A stretch of 64,000 bases of DNA from Lineus longissimus (lineage: Eukaryota > Nemertea > Pilidiophora > Heteronemertea > Lineidae). Positions 48,381 through 61,300 of this stretch are shown here, in pieces (the stretch's first letter is position 1; every line of letters starts with the position of its first letter). Both the position numbers and the translations under genes were made by a program. The stretch covers positions 1,736,001-1,800,000 of the forward strand of contig NC_088312.1 of the NCBI RefSeq assembly GCF_910592395.1. The letters are read 5' to 3'. Under the pieces are notes generated by a model that was given only the letters and a program-made list of their open reading frames with translations, was not told where the DNA came from and ran no database searches.

Positions 48381-51300
48381 ATGGAGTTTTGCAAACAAAT
48401 TTGTGACAAATATCGAAAAATTCGGCCCTACAGCCATCGAATGATGTGTACATTGGGTAAGATGAAAGATGAAGAGCAAGTCTGAGTAGTCTCGATTTCC
48501 ATTCACATGTCAACAGTACGCCATGCATACACTATTTACAGTTTGTATGAAGATGCAGGTTTATTTTTTGCTGCTGCTGGTGTAACAGAAATGCAAGTCC
48601 ACCTTGAGGGCAAGTCCCAGTATGATAGATTTTTACGACCATCCATGCTGCTGACTGTAGGCTAACCATCTTGCATGTTTCTATACATGCATAATGTGAT
48701 GATTAGATTGTTGGGCTTTTTTTCCTTTGCCCTTCTCTCATTTCACTGACCTTCACGTTCACTCAATCACTGCATGCTGAACAATACATGCAGTTCACCG
48801 TCACTGCAGTCTGGCAAAATAGATGAATTTTCTCCACATAACATTGCCAACGACGTCACAGATTCTTACACAGCAGGATGCATGTATTGTTGAATAAGTT
48901 ATGATGTCAAACGTCTGAGCATGCATCATCTCGCTTGGTTATTTACATACATTATTTTGTTATCTAGGTTCCGACCAGGCTACAACTGTCCTCGCACCTA
49001 CTTTGGCAATTAATCGACCAGAAAGAATTAAGAAGTCTGTCCTTGAAGCTTACTTAGAAAAGGTCCAAAATGGAGAGTTGGCAAAAGATGACCACCAGGA
49101 GGGGATTGTGAAGCACTTAGATGCTTTAAACAGGAAAGTTGAAAAATATGAACCTCCAGAGAAAACAGGATTTTTTGGCAAGGTATGCATTGTATTGTAT
49201 CATTCAAGGAAGCTTGCTGCACAAGATTCATTGAACCAAGAAAAAAGTTGAAGTAATCTTTTTTTAAATCCCATAGATATATACCGGTACTCGCATTCCT
49301 TCCATTTATTAAACCCTTCTTTTCTACCATTGATATTCATTATCTAGTATTCAGCAGTTTTGAATGTCTGATTTGAAAGAGGCCTATCCTAAGAACAGTT
49401 TGGCCTTTTCTTCAGCTTCTTGGACTTGAGAGGAAAATCAGAACACCCAAAGGCCTCTATCTACATGGGAGTGTTGGAACTGGAAAAACTATGCTGATGG
49501 ACTTCTTCTTCGAACACTGTGAGGTGAAAAAAAAGAGAAGGACTCACTTCCATACATTCATGACAGATGTGCACAAAAGTAAGTCGGTTTGGCATTTAGG
49601 ACTATACACCAAAGTTTGCGAAGCTGACCGCTTGATTGAAATTGAATTTTACCTTCAAATATAACGTCCAGTGGATTGATTAGATTTTAAATTGATTTGA
49701 AACATGATTTTGTTAGAAGATTGCTTCTGCATTCAGTATTGCTTTTATGGGACATAACTGTACTTTTGTTTGATAACACACAATACCACCAACCTTTCCC
49801 AGCGAACTTGTAATGTAACTTTATTTTGTAGGAATGCACAAAGTCAGGGCATCAGTTCCTCGGCAGTATAATGTAAGAAGGCCTAAAGCCTTCAATCCCA
49901 TCCCGCCAGTTGCAGAGGAAATCAGTTCAGAGACCTGGCTTCTCTGTTTCGATGAGTTTCAGGTATGTTATGTCTTTTCTTTGGATGGTATAAAAATATG
50001 TCAGTTCAATGGTGATGACTCAAGATGAGACCGGCCCGTATTGATGACTGGGTGACAGTGGCTCCACAACAAAATGTCAGTAACTTTTTGTCTCCAAATT
50101 CAATGCTACAGTATGAAATATCTCCACCCTAGGGGACACACTCAGTATCAACAGTATGTTTTGGCGTTCATTCTTGCTGTATGAGGGAGGTGTCAGGTGA
50201 CACCATTGCTGTCTTAGCCTCGGGCTCGGGGCCAGTAGTGGTTTTACCTCATGTATGATATACACAATCTTCCCTCTTGCAATTTTTTATTAATCCGATG
50301 CCCTTGGGATCAGGATACTTAGCAAAGTGGAGGAAGCGATTGATAATTGCAGTACAACTGTCATGCCATAGGCATAGGATAGACCGCAATCAGGTATTTG
50401 TTCTGATTTTACCCTTTTCAGGTTACTGACATAGCAGATGCAATGATTCTGAAACTGCTTTTTTCTGAACTCTTCAAGCATGGCATTGTTGTCATAGCAA
50501 CTTCTAATCGACATCCTGATGGTAAGACTGTATTTCATCTTTGATCGGGGAGAGGTCAGGCCTAAGAAATAGAAGCGGTTCTGATTGACCCTACAGAACT
50601 CAAATTGACAAGTCAAATATTATTTTATTGACAACTACTCCCCTTTCTTTGTTCATAGACAAACTTTTTGAAAGATTACAACTTTTATTAGGCCTATGTA
50701 CTTCCACTTGAAAAAAACTGTTAGATGTTTTTCCAGAGATAAAGAAAAAATCTTCATAAGTGTAAATCAAATGTGTCTCTGGGTGTCTTAACTCTGTGAT
50801 TTCCCTATAGATGCTGACTTTTTTGTCTGGCATGCATCTTTGAAATTCCGATCGTAGAAGAACAAGAAATGCTGACGTTTCGATTTGATTTCTTGCAGAT
50901 CTGTACAAGAATGGCTTACAACGAATCAACTTCCTGCCATTTGTAGATATATTAAAGGTAAATGATTTTTCACTCAACTTTATTTTGTGATATCTGAGAG
51001 GGGTTGTAGGTATATTAGTGAGTTGACCACTTTGGCTGTCATGCCAGTTCGTCTAGTTTTGACCAGTCATGAACTGTGATTAGTTCAAAAGATTTTAAAG
51101 ATTAGATTTTAAAGCACAGGACCCATGAGGACATAATGCTGATGATGTCACATCAAACTACTGGTAGTGGACAAATCTGATGAACTCTCCGGGGCAATTG
51201 CTGAAAAAGCTGTAAAAGCAAAACCTCTGGCACTAAATATGTTGAGCTTGGTTATTCTGCGTCCTTCCTTATTCATTAATAATTATTTCCGTACTTTCTT

Positions 51301-53184
51301 CAGAAACACTGCCATGTTCACCCTCTCAATTCAGGAATTGACTATAGGAGACTAGTCTTGCCATCGGAGGGACGTGTCTATTTCATGTAAGTAATGTACA
51401 TGATTGTGCACAATGGCCAGGCTGGAACACAATGTCATGACCTTCAAACACCTTGGTGTCACTTACCCATTTTCTCCCAATTTGAACATTCTGAATGGGA
51501 TTGAAGGGACATGTGGATTATGGACGTTTCTTGAATATTCAGAAATACTCAAATAAACAAAAATGCTCTCGTAAGATTTGTCATGGCAACTCAGACAAAT
51601 ATTGCCACCTATTTAGTAAATATTCCAAACATTTGACTCTCACATTACACTTACAGAAACTCGGTGGAAAATGTTGACGACAAGTTTGATGATGTTTTCA
51701 AATATCTTGCTGAACAGACAGGCCAAAGTGAGTACCTACGTAGTCAAACCTTTCTGCTGGTTTCCCTTTGTTCAATTCAGCAGTTCTAAAATCTTCTGCA
51801 AGAAATGTTCAAGTTTTATTTCAATGTTTGTATCTATTTATCAGCTGAAAAATGTTTCAAATGTCAGTCCAGCTTTATGATCTTTAACTAAAAACTGTTC
51901 AGTTGCCTTTGAACCGTCAACTTTGCATTGGCCTAGGCACCTTGCAGCGATGTTCGTATTCTTTAGCATATACGGTGGTCTTGTTCCAGAAATAAAGCCA
52001 AAGAAGTTGGAGTATTGGGGAAGGTCATTAACATTTGCTGTCACTTGTGGCAAAATATTGCAAACTACTTTTGAGGATCTTTGCTGCCAGGTATGGAACA
52101 TTCTATTGTGTGTAATTTATATTCCCTTTAGATTACACACTGCCGCATTGATTGATTGTACTAGCATGGGGAGCCTGATCTTTTGTGACTAGTAAAACTT
52201 CAATCGTGAATAACACGGTCATGAACATTCCCCAGTTTAGAGTATACATGTATAGTACACATGTACTGTATACATGTACTGTATACATGTACAGTATACA
52301 TGTACTGTATACATGTACTGTATACATGTACTGTATCAGTCAATTTTATGTACTTTGTTTTCTTTTTCACAGCCCCTGGGACCTATTGATTTTGTGGAAA
52401 TCTGTAAAGCATTTGACATTGTGATGGTTCGAGATATTCCTCAACTGAGCTTGGACAAGAAATCTGAGGCCAGGAGATTTATAACTCTCATTGACAACTT
52501 ATATGACTATAAGGTAGGAAAATGGGGACAAGTAGATCTTGAAAAATAGGTTGGGGAAGAAATTGATATCAATGATTATTTGGTATTGCAGTGTATGTAG
52601 CTTCTTCTGTAGTACAGCTTTCTCTCACAGGTTCGTTTTGTGTGTACAGCAGCAGGTTCGCCAGGAGAGCTCTTCTGTAAAAAGACGGAAAATGATGAAA
52701 GTGGTAACATGATGCTGATGGACGATTTAGGAATCACAAAGGTAGAATTTTGAAAGGCCCAAACAGAACCTAGAACTACCAGAAACAAGAGAATGGCCGA
52801 TAGATGACTTTAGTCACCTGATACCTAGTGGCCATCAGGACCAGACCTAGAGAAACTGTACTTGTTTGTTTTTTCATCAAAAAAGACATTGAACTGCAGT
52901 GATTTACCTAAGGTCACAAATCAGTGGATCAATTTAAGTTGGTCTTGACCTCGTAAACTCATTAATGGAAGAACTTTATTTTGATGTGTTGAGGTTCCCA
53001 GCTGCTTGTGAACTTATAAACTACAACAACTCACGCTTTCTTGCAGAATGACCCAAGGGCCAACGCAAGTATATTCACTGGAGAAGAGGAGCTCTTTGCC
53101 TTCGATCGCACGATATCACGGCTGATGGAGATGCAGACCGAAGAATACTGGGATGCTGGACACCGTGAGGAGGCCAAGACGTGA
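48381..53184 (+). CDS. AFG1L: AFG1-like mitochondrial AAA ATPase
   Basis: AFG1/LACE1 family ATPase of the inner mitochondrial compartment, involved in turnover of respiratory-chain subunits. Twelve exons: 48381-48456, 48968-49182, 49416-49578, 49832-49962, 50422-50521, 50899-50957, 51304-51386, 51657-51727, 51990-52090, 52373-52513, 52631-52741 and 53047-53184 (1389 nt, 462 aa; human 481). Walker A is GSVGTGKT (exon 3) and Walker B LLCFDEFQ (exon 4). IVVIATSNR is the sensor strand, followed by [26 protein letters not shown] and the family C-terminus [18 protein letters not shown]. Exon 1 ([17 protein letters not shown]) is basic, fitting a mitochondrial presequence, and ends in phase 1 as exon 2 requires. 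It is the least certain exon; the other eleven are firm. Confidence 0.95.
52260..52337. repeat. 13-bp tandem repeat, self-complementary
   Basis: Six consecutive 13-mers of catgtactgtata (third unit catgtacagtata, last ending tatc). Because the unit is nearly its own inverse, the array can form hairpins. It ends 35 bp before the exon at 52373 in AFG1L. Confidence 0.9.
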
Positions 53185-54391
53185 TGTTGGCTTTAAACTA
53201 GAAGCAGACAATGTATTTTATCTATTTATAGTATTGGTTATTTAATGTTTCGATGAAGCTAATCAGTTAATAGTTAATGCGTTTTAGGTGGTTTTTGTGA
53301 TAGACAAATCACTTGCAGGGTTCAAATTGCTATGGTAAACTTTAACACGAACAAGAAGAAATATCGTACGTTAACAACTGAGTGAGTCCTATTGTCTAGG
53401 ACATCCTTTAGCATAGATGTGCAATATGATGCACCTGTCTTCCCATGCGGCCATAAACATGCAACATTTTGTCAATTTTAGGGAATTGTTAACTTAAACT
53501 TAGAATTGGTGTCTCTAAAGTTAGTTAATAAAGGCTTTATTTTTATCAGAGATGTCTTGTTCGAACTCCTTTAATAACACTTGCCGTGAAAGGGTCACTG
53601 ACAGACTATACCATGTCGGGACTGCTTAGCACAGGGGGAGTGGGGTCTATGCATCCCAAGTTCTGTCCCTTGGGTTCTATTATCTGAACTAAAGGGGATT
53701 CGATGTGTCTCGGGCTCTATGTGACCTGATGGTGATGGATGATTTAATGATCCAAGATGGAGGGAATACAGCTCTGAATCGTAAACTCCTGATGGTGTTG
53801 GAGCTCAAGGGTGTAACTGGCTACTACCTCCTCGGGTAGATCGCCCGGTGTAGGCCGACATCCTTTGCAAAGATATATGCACAACCTCTGGTCTGGAAAG
53901 CCCACGTTTGTCTTTAGGGGCCAGCCACGGGTAATGCGGAACTGATATTCAACGGTTTATAATGCATCGAGTATGAAAACAGAAAACTTTTTTTTTGACA
54001 GGAGCAGTTTTTTTCACTTAGTCCATGCAGTCTTAGAACAGGTTAGGGTCCCCTTTACGTAAGGTTAGACTTGTGGAAGTTGGGGCTTGTTCCTGAGGGA
54101 TGGGAAGGTCCTGACAAGTAGTACAGCCACCCTATGGGTCTGGAGATGGCACCACCAATTCGACTCCCTAACCCCCCCCCCCCCCGTTTTCCATCATGTT
54201 GATGTTTCTTCATGACATCTATGACATCAGGGCCGAGGCCCTACAGACATCACATATATATATGTTGTGTCAAGATTTGGCTCTTAGTTATTCACTCACC
54301 GACACTGCAGTGCTGATTCTGTACTTCTTCTGCCTTTTTAGGTTCACCTGTTTGATTGTTTGGAGTTCAAGCAGACGGAATCTCTGCAGAG
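53185..54391. other. AFG1L 3' UTR and upstream region of the coiled-coil gene
   Basis: An AATAAA at 53527 closes AFG1L. After it no coding exon is supported. A C-run of about 14 lies near 54172-54185. A splice acceptor (ctgccttttta|g) at 54341 marks the first visible exon of the next gene, whose upstream non-coding exon was not found. Confidence 0.5.
53527..53532 (+). terminator. AFG1L polyadenylation signal
   Basis: AATAAA about 345 bp after the AFG1L stop codon, followed by a T-rich stretch (ggctttatttttatc). It is the first canonical signal downstream. Confidence 0.65.
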
Positions 54392-56478
54392 ATGTCTGAC
54401 GAGGAAATGCCCAGTTGTGAAGTTCCAGTCAATGAAAGTGCGCAAGAGTGTCCCCTTAAAACCATGCAGACTGATCTGCATGAACAGGGCACAAATCTTA
54501 ATAAAGCTTGGACAAATTTATTTAGTTTGCTCTCCAAGTATCAGGCAGAACTAATTGTGAAGGAAAATCAAATTGAAATTGCCGAGGAACAACTGGCAAT
54601 TCGAAAGAAGGAACTTACTGATATCAATGAACGGGTTGCGAGGGAGGAAGAAAGTGAATCGTTGAGAGAACAATTGAATATCAAGGAAGCATTGTTGTCG
54701 AAGTGCCAGGCAGAACTAGCCCACACCTCAGATATGTACCAAAAGACGCAGGCAGACTTAGCCGATCGTATTGCATTATTGGATCAAGCCCAAAATGAAC
54801 AAATACAAATTCATCAGAAATTTGTGCAAATTCAAAGTGAAAATGCTCGACTCCAGACAGAGTTAGTCATGAAAGTTGAGGAATCAGTCAAGAAGGATTC
54901 ACTTGTGGAAAAGCTTCACAACCGGCTTATTCAAGAAACAACGGAATTAAGAAGTGTGGTTTCCAGACTTAAAGATAGTCTCCAAAGCAAGACCAAACTT
55001 TTAGAAGTTGAGAAAAAGTCACATAACACTACGAAGAGGCTACTTTCTCTCCAAGTAAGTTGGTGCCATTAAAAATTGTCGTGAGGACACACCGGGTACC
55101 ATGAATCCTGACCTTGATGTTGTGCTTATGCGTTCTTAAGACCCTAAGGGCTATGCTGGCAGGAATTCCTGTTCCAGAAGTCCAACCAATACCATGCCAG
55201 ATTTTAGGCAAGGGGTGAGAATAGCTGGATCCAAGCATTTGTGATGATGCCAAGAATAGGCAGCTGCTCCAACCTCAATATTTACTAGTGGGCTATGGGC
55301 CAACAGCTCGTTCTGCAATACTTACAACTAATTCCTTTAAGGTACATTCAAAGCGACAAGTTAATTTTTAGAATAGAAGAGATTGTATGAGCTCTTGTGT
55401 AATGATATAAGGGCATCTGAAATTTATGATGATATGATAAAAGTTCTTCTGTCATTGCAGCAACCTTCAACATCAGAGGCTATAGATTTGACAAGCGATT
55501 CACCGTGGGTTTCGTCTGAAACAGACATTCATGACTTTACTGTTTCATTGTCACTTCTGTCAAGGAAGGAGCACAGCCAGTCGTCGAACGTGAGTGGAGC
55601 AGTAGCCGAGGGAAGTTCCATGGGTTTACCTGTCGACCAGGACTCAGTCTTCTTCCCCTTGAGTGCATCCACATCAGCTCATCAACAAAAGCCTACTTTC
55701 GAGAAGCCGATACCCAACATTTCATCAAAACCTCTTGGAAAACAAAAGGTATGATTTATTTATTTATTGCGTGTGTCTAGTGCTCAAACAGCTTCCAGGA
55801 TTCACTTTCACCAGTGCAGTATCAGCCCGGTGAAGCAGTGTCTGTTCCCATGGACACGCTATATCTCTGTGGAGATAGCAATCTAATCTAATCTGTGTAG
55901 GAGTATGTATAGACTGCTATCAGTTTGACTTGGTGCATGTGGACTGCTGGTTTGGTAAAGTTATTTCTACAGTACTATCAACAAAGCAAATCATGAACTT
56001 TTGGGCTAATTTTAGCTGTGATTGTGACGCATTCTATTGTGGTGTCATTGCCTTCACTTGTACATCTTCATTTTTTCAGGCTGCAAGCTTTATAAAGTGT
56101 CCAGATGCGCCGATGCGTTTGCCAAGTGATGATATAAGAGGTGTAGGCAGCAAACGTGGACAATATAAACATTATGATCAAGAATTCAAATTGCGTGTGG
56201 GAAAGTATGCGGCGAATCATGGAAATTATGCTGCCATGAAACAATTTAAAATCGGTGGCAAGCCAATCAGTGAAAGTACTATAAGACAATTCAGAAAGAA
56301 TTATGTGAGTCTGGTGGACTCGGGGAAGATTGATCCTGATTTGCCTCTGACTGATCAGGTGGCGACAGCGATTGTTCCAAAGAAGCGAGGAAGACCTCAG
56401 AAACTGAGACAAAATATTGTGTCTCACCAAAACACTGCACATGAATCTGAAGACGATTCTTCTGTTGGGAATCCATAA
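54392..56478 (+). CDS. Coiled-coil protein with SIM-like motif, transposase-type HTH and AT-hook
   Basis: Three coding exons, all in phase 0: 54392-55054, 55461-55748 and 56080-56478 (449 aa). Exon 1 begins MSDEEMPSCE and from about residue 30 is one long predicted coiled coil (heptad-rich, many E/Q/L/K, no Pro). Exon 2 opens PSTSEAIDLTSDSPW; IDLTSD is a typical SUMO-interacting motif, followed by a Ser-rich linker. Exon 3 holds GSKRGQYKHYDQEFKLRVGK, then AANHGNYAAMKQF and ISESTIRQFRKNY. This is a helix-turn-helix pattern seen at the N-terminus of pogo/Tc5-like and related transposon proteins. An AT-hook PKKRGRPQ follows, with an acidic C-terminus. No DDE catalytic core follows. Likely a nuclear DNA-binding protein of transposon origin (inference). 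The name was not recognised. Confidence 0.8.
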
Positions 56479-58344
56479 AAGGTCAGAAATATTCTTTATT
56501 CCTCCCAACATTACTACAATTGAAACTTGCCAATGCTTTCAGGAAACGTCCATTGGCCTTTGTCAATATCTTCTGTATGTTATTGTGCATCTGGGTGTTG
56601 GGTAACCAACAAAACATTGTAAATCAGTCACCGAGGTGAATTCGAAAAATTAAAATAACTATTTCCTAAAGGCTTTGTTGAGTGGTCCAGTGATAGGTTT
56701 GTTGGTTGAATATTTCGGGGACAGTTAATCTCTGAATGGGTGACTGAGAAGATCTATATTTTCAGTTCAATAGATCAAAATTTGACATTTTTGTGTAAGC
56801 TTCATGGATCATAGATCCATTTCTGCCATGACTGCTCAGTCATATCCTAAAAACAGTTTTAGCTAGCTTTGTAATCGAATCGATATTGTGTACATTCTAT
56901 ATTGCTCTGCAAAACAGTACAATAAAGGTGGTTCAGTTGTAAAATCGAGTTAATATTTTCACTTCTAACACACCACTTTTCACATATTGGACAAGTCTCT
57001 AAAGAGCAAGCTCATATATGGCACTTTTCATCGCTCTGTCATGGCATGCGAGTCGATGAACAGATCATGCTTGTGACCAGTGAGATGTGGCAAAGGAAAC
57101 GTAAATTCAGCCAAAAAAAACCTTTGGACGTCGGTGTGAAGTTCAGATGGCAGTGTCATCTTCCTCATTTCTTCTTTTGGTCACTCCACTACACACTTGC
57201 AGGATTTGTTTCTTCAAGGACAAAGCAAAAAAGTATTCTAAAATGATAAATTATTTATTTTTCAACCACATCACCTTGTGCCCAAAACCCAAACATTATG
57301 TATATTACAATTCTACTGCATCCTACAACTACTTGCATTAATAGCATTGTTTCTTCAGACTGCATGATAGAAAGAGTTAGAAAAACTCTTGAATGAGCAA
57401 TGTTCAGGCTGGAAGATACAAAGTATCAACTCAATTATGTACAATTGTAATCGGGTGAAACTGTACTTGTGAGTCTTGCAATTCTACACCCACAGTATTA
57501 AATTCAGCACAAATGAAGAACAAACCAAATTTCGAAGGACAGCATGGAATAAATCCAAATGCCTGGTTATCAAAAGGATGTGTAACAGACAAGACCAGTC
57601 CAAAATGAGTCATAAAACTGTTTATACAATACGTCATATTCTAAGGTACTATAAAGAAAAAATGTCTTCTTCTCCCTTAGAGTCCAAATTCCTTCATACA
57701 TGTACCATAAATTTTGAGTATACCATTTATACATGATTTATAACGCAAACAAAACCTTTATATATACATTCATGTACATGTATCGCATACAATAACACAC
57801 AAATAAACACAACCAGGGCTGTATCATAGCAGTTGCCCAAAAAAAATCAAATTACCAAGCATATTTTTCATCCTTTGCCAATCTTAAAATAAGTCAACCG
57901 GGCGTATACAAAGATAGCTGCCAAATAAATGTCAGTTGGTCTCCTTCTATTCAATTTTACAACCACTTGACCACTGTTCAAATTCAAATTGTCAAACTAA
58001 AAGATTTTGAAATGAATTCATCTCTTTCAACTGACTAGCTGATGTCTTAATCTTCTTTACTGAAAATGATAAAAGAAATGTTTTGAATAATCTGGTTTTA
58101 TGTTCAGAAGGTTCAGTTAAAACTGCTTGAAAATTGCTTGAAAAGAATCCTGAAAGATTAGAACTGCAGAACCCATTTTAGATTCCGTCAAGTGCAGGCA
58201 CAAAGAATGCTAAGAACGATTGTATCCACAAATGATGGGCATTCATACCTAGGCACTGAATACAGGAGGGTTAATAGGCTTGTCTTCTGATATGCCCCTC
58301 CTAAATGATTCCACTCACTATCAATCCTAGGTTGGCCTACATAC
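56479..58344. other. Convergent 3' region between the coiled-coil gene and HGD
   Basis: AATAAA at 56921 (plus) fits the coiled-coil gene. A minus-strand AATAAA near 57252 could end HGD with a UTR of about 1.1 kb. The sequence is AT-rich and without a supported exon or clear repeat. Confidence 0.5.
56921..56926 (+). terminator. Polyadenylation signal of the coiled-coil/HTH gene
   Basis: AATAAA (context gtacaataaaggtgg) about 440 bp past the stop codon, followed by a GT-rich stretch (ggtggttcagttgt). Confidence 0.6.
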
Positions 58345-61300
58345 TCACTTTTTTATCTTGGCAGCAGCATTGAAATGCTTCTTGAGCCCCTGCCAGCATT
58401 CGTAGTACTTCGGGTCAAGTTTCTGGCATGTCTCATTGCCCCACTTTGTAACAGCCATGCTGAATGATGACTCAAACATGAATGCCATGGTACCATCTGC
58501 AACTCGCACCGGTTTCAGGTCACAATTAGAAGCCTTTTCAAAACAATCAGCATCTGGACCATGAGGTGTCATCATGCTGTGGAGACTGGCTCCACCAGGT
58601 TGGAAACCTTCTTCCTATAATAAAAAGAATACTCATTAACATATTTCAAGGCGAAATACAATTTTTAGCGAAATGTACTGACTGATCTTTAAGACTGACT
58701 GGTGATAAATCCCCCTGCCCCTGGTATTTGAAAGTCATCCACTCCCAAACATTCCTGCTACCCAGATATCAAATACGCAGAGTGAGGGCACTAACTCAAA
58801 GAGAACTAATAAATTACCTTGGCTTCATAGTTGCCATAGACAAGTCCCATGAACTCACTCATGCAGTTTCCTGAAAAGAATGGTCATAAATGTCTTATTT
58901 GCCCAGAAATGAAGAAAATTACCCAAGTTGTGTAGCTGTTTAGGCAAGTAGTCACACATTGCACTGAAGAGCATATTTTCCTGAGCTCCAACATGGCAGG
59001 CTGATGAATTATAAGGGCTGCCACTGTTAGACCAAAATACATTGTAATGCATTTTAGGCTAGGTGGTTGGATCTGACGACAGAGAGGTTTCTTCACAACA
59101 TTTGTGTACAGGCTCCAAACCAGTCGAATTTCAGCTCTTAAATCAATGTTATATTACAATAAACTCACTATGATAGTACGGCGGCCTGAAAGTGTTTTCT
59201 CCACATGCCCACCGAGGAGGAAAAATGACGAAATCTGCCACAGCGACACCAGGAGTGTTCGACTGACAGGTGAGCACAGTGAAAATGGAAGGATCCTGAA
59301 AAAAATATTTGAAAAGAGAATTGTAACCAAGTTGATCGATGAGCAGGAATACTAATGAAGGATGGAGAAGTCCATCATGAGTGCTCATGTTTCTCACTTG
59401 GCAGGGGTAGATCCTGCATAAGGTGACGGGCACGTGCAGATGCAGCCCTGTCTGACGAGTGCCAAAGGTACAAAGTCCCCCCCCCAGATAAACTGTTTAA
59501 CATGAAATACTGGTAGTCAAATATGCTTTTGTACTCACAGGATGATCAAAGGAGACCGCATTGATCACCATAAACTTGGTCAAGTCGTACTTGTACGGAG
59601 CATAATTGCCATGCCAGGCAACAACATCAAATGGAGAATGGTCCTGAAAATATGAAATGAATATAATGAGAGGTTCCATGGACGAAAAGCTGGCTGAGGC
59701 TGCACAGAACATAAGGACAGCTTGGCCTTGTGATACTCCAAGAGTGTAGAGCTTGAGTCAAGAATGAACAGGTCAATAGCTCAGGGTAAGGATGTATATG
59801 TATGAGGCCATAGCAACCATGGAACTTTCCATAGCAAAGTAGTTATGGTCTGTTGGCCCAAACAGAAAGAAGAAAAGAGTCTTACCTGTTCGGCGGTAAA
59901 CAATGCCCCCTGGAATTTACTGATAACCGAATATGTGATGTTATCCCTGTCTTCATACCATGCGACTGGGGTGAGGAAATCTCGAGGGTTGGCAAGTCCA
60001 TTGGCACCTGAAAGATTCACAAGGTGAGCTCGATTTAATGTACAGTACATCGAAAATACTAGAAAAGCACGCGAATGCACCGGCACATCATGAATCAATA
60101 CCTGTATTGTTTTTTAGCAAGTTCTGAAAATGACAACTAGAATACAGTAGCACAGGTGGGAGAGTAGTTTCTGTCCAGACTGGTGAATATGATTCATCCA
60201 ACCTGTTCCTTCTGGTCATGCGGTTGGCGAATCATGTTCAACGAACAACAATGAATGAGCACCTGCAAAGTCTTAAGTGTAAATGGCACCACCAGTTGGG
60301 AGATCTTGAATAAAACCTTACCGATAGGTCCAAGGCAGGGCAAGGTCAGATGTCCATTGAATATTTCCAGAATGTAGCCCCTGGTTTCTCCATCCACATC
60401 AACACTGAACCGGATACCTTGCTGAATGACACAAATCTCTCCTGGGCTCACAACCATACGACCAAACTCTGTTGTGATATGAAGAGGACCTTTCTGTGGA
60501 ACTGAAAAGAAGGAATATATGACTCTTTAGTCTTAGTGTCTTTATCACCATTGGGGCATGCCAACTCTTAATTTGCCGATGGTGCATGAATCTCAAGATA
60601 TTGGCTGTGGACGAGCAGTCTGTTCACAACATCAGTGAGCTTGTTCTATGAACCTGTGGTAGATAGATATGCTTTTGATTAGGAGTACCTAGTAACAGTT
60701 GAAACCCGAAACTGTTGGTGGAATGTTCAGCAATGGAAGAAAACAGGCAGACACATGAACTCAAAGACCCCCCCAAAAGGAGCTGTCAATACTCACCGAT
60801 CAGGAGATCGCCATCCGAGTCATAGAAACATCTGTTGACCATTGATGTGTTACAGGCAAAGATATGGATACCAACACCATTCTTGGACCTGGGGTCACCA
60901 GCCCCACAAACTGTAGCAAGTCCATCAACAAAGTCAACAGATTTCCCTCCTTTCTTTGGAATGTCAAAAGGGTTCCATCTCAGCTTCAAACAAATAAAAA
61001 ATAACACATTCAAGACAAGTATCACTTGAAATACTGGTGCAATTACAACAAACCGCAAACTAAATATACATGATAGACACAAATATTTTCCTTTTTTTAT
61101 GTTATATTTTGACACTTACCTGGTTGGGATTGGGGTGATCATCCACAAAGTTGTTTGTGAAGTAAGAATGGTCCAGTCTCTTGAATGGTGTGTGGCACAC
61201 AGACGGGCGGATGCGGTACAACCAACTTCTTTGGTTACTCCCTCTTGGCACAGTGAACGCTGACCCAGATAGCTGTTCAGCATATAATCCGTACGGACAT

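Noticed and set aside
52260-52337. CRISPR-like array
   Set aside because: The units are contiguous with no spacers, and the DNA is animal. It is a simple tandem repeat.
54360-54554. Alternative frame overlapping the coiled-coil exon
   Set aside because: It is shorter and without heptad pattern. The frame from 54392 continues through three phase-0 exons to a stop.
56068-56511. 147-codon minus-strand open frame
   Set aside because: It is antisense to the HTH/AT-hook exon 56080-56478, which has a clear acceptor and domain pattern on the plus strand.
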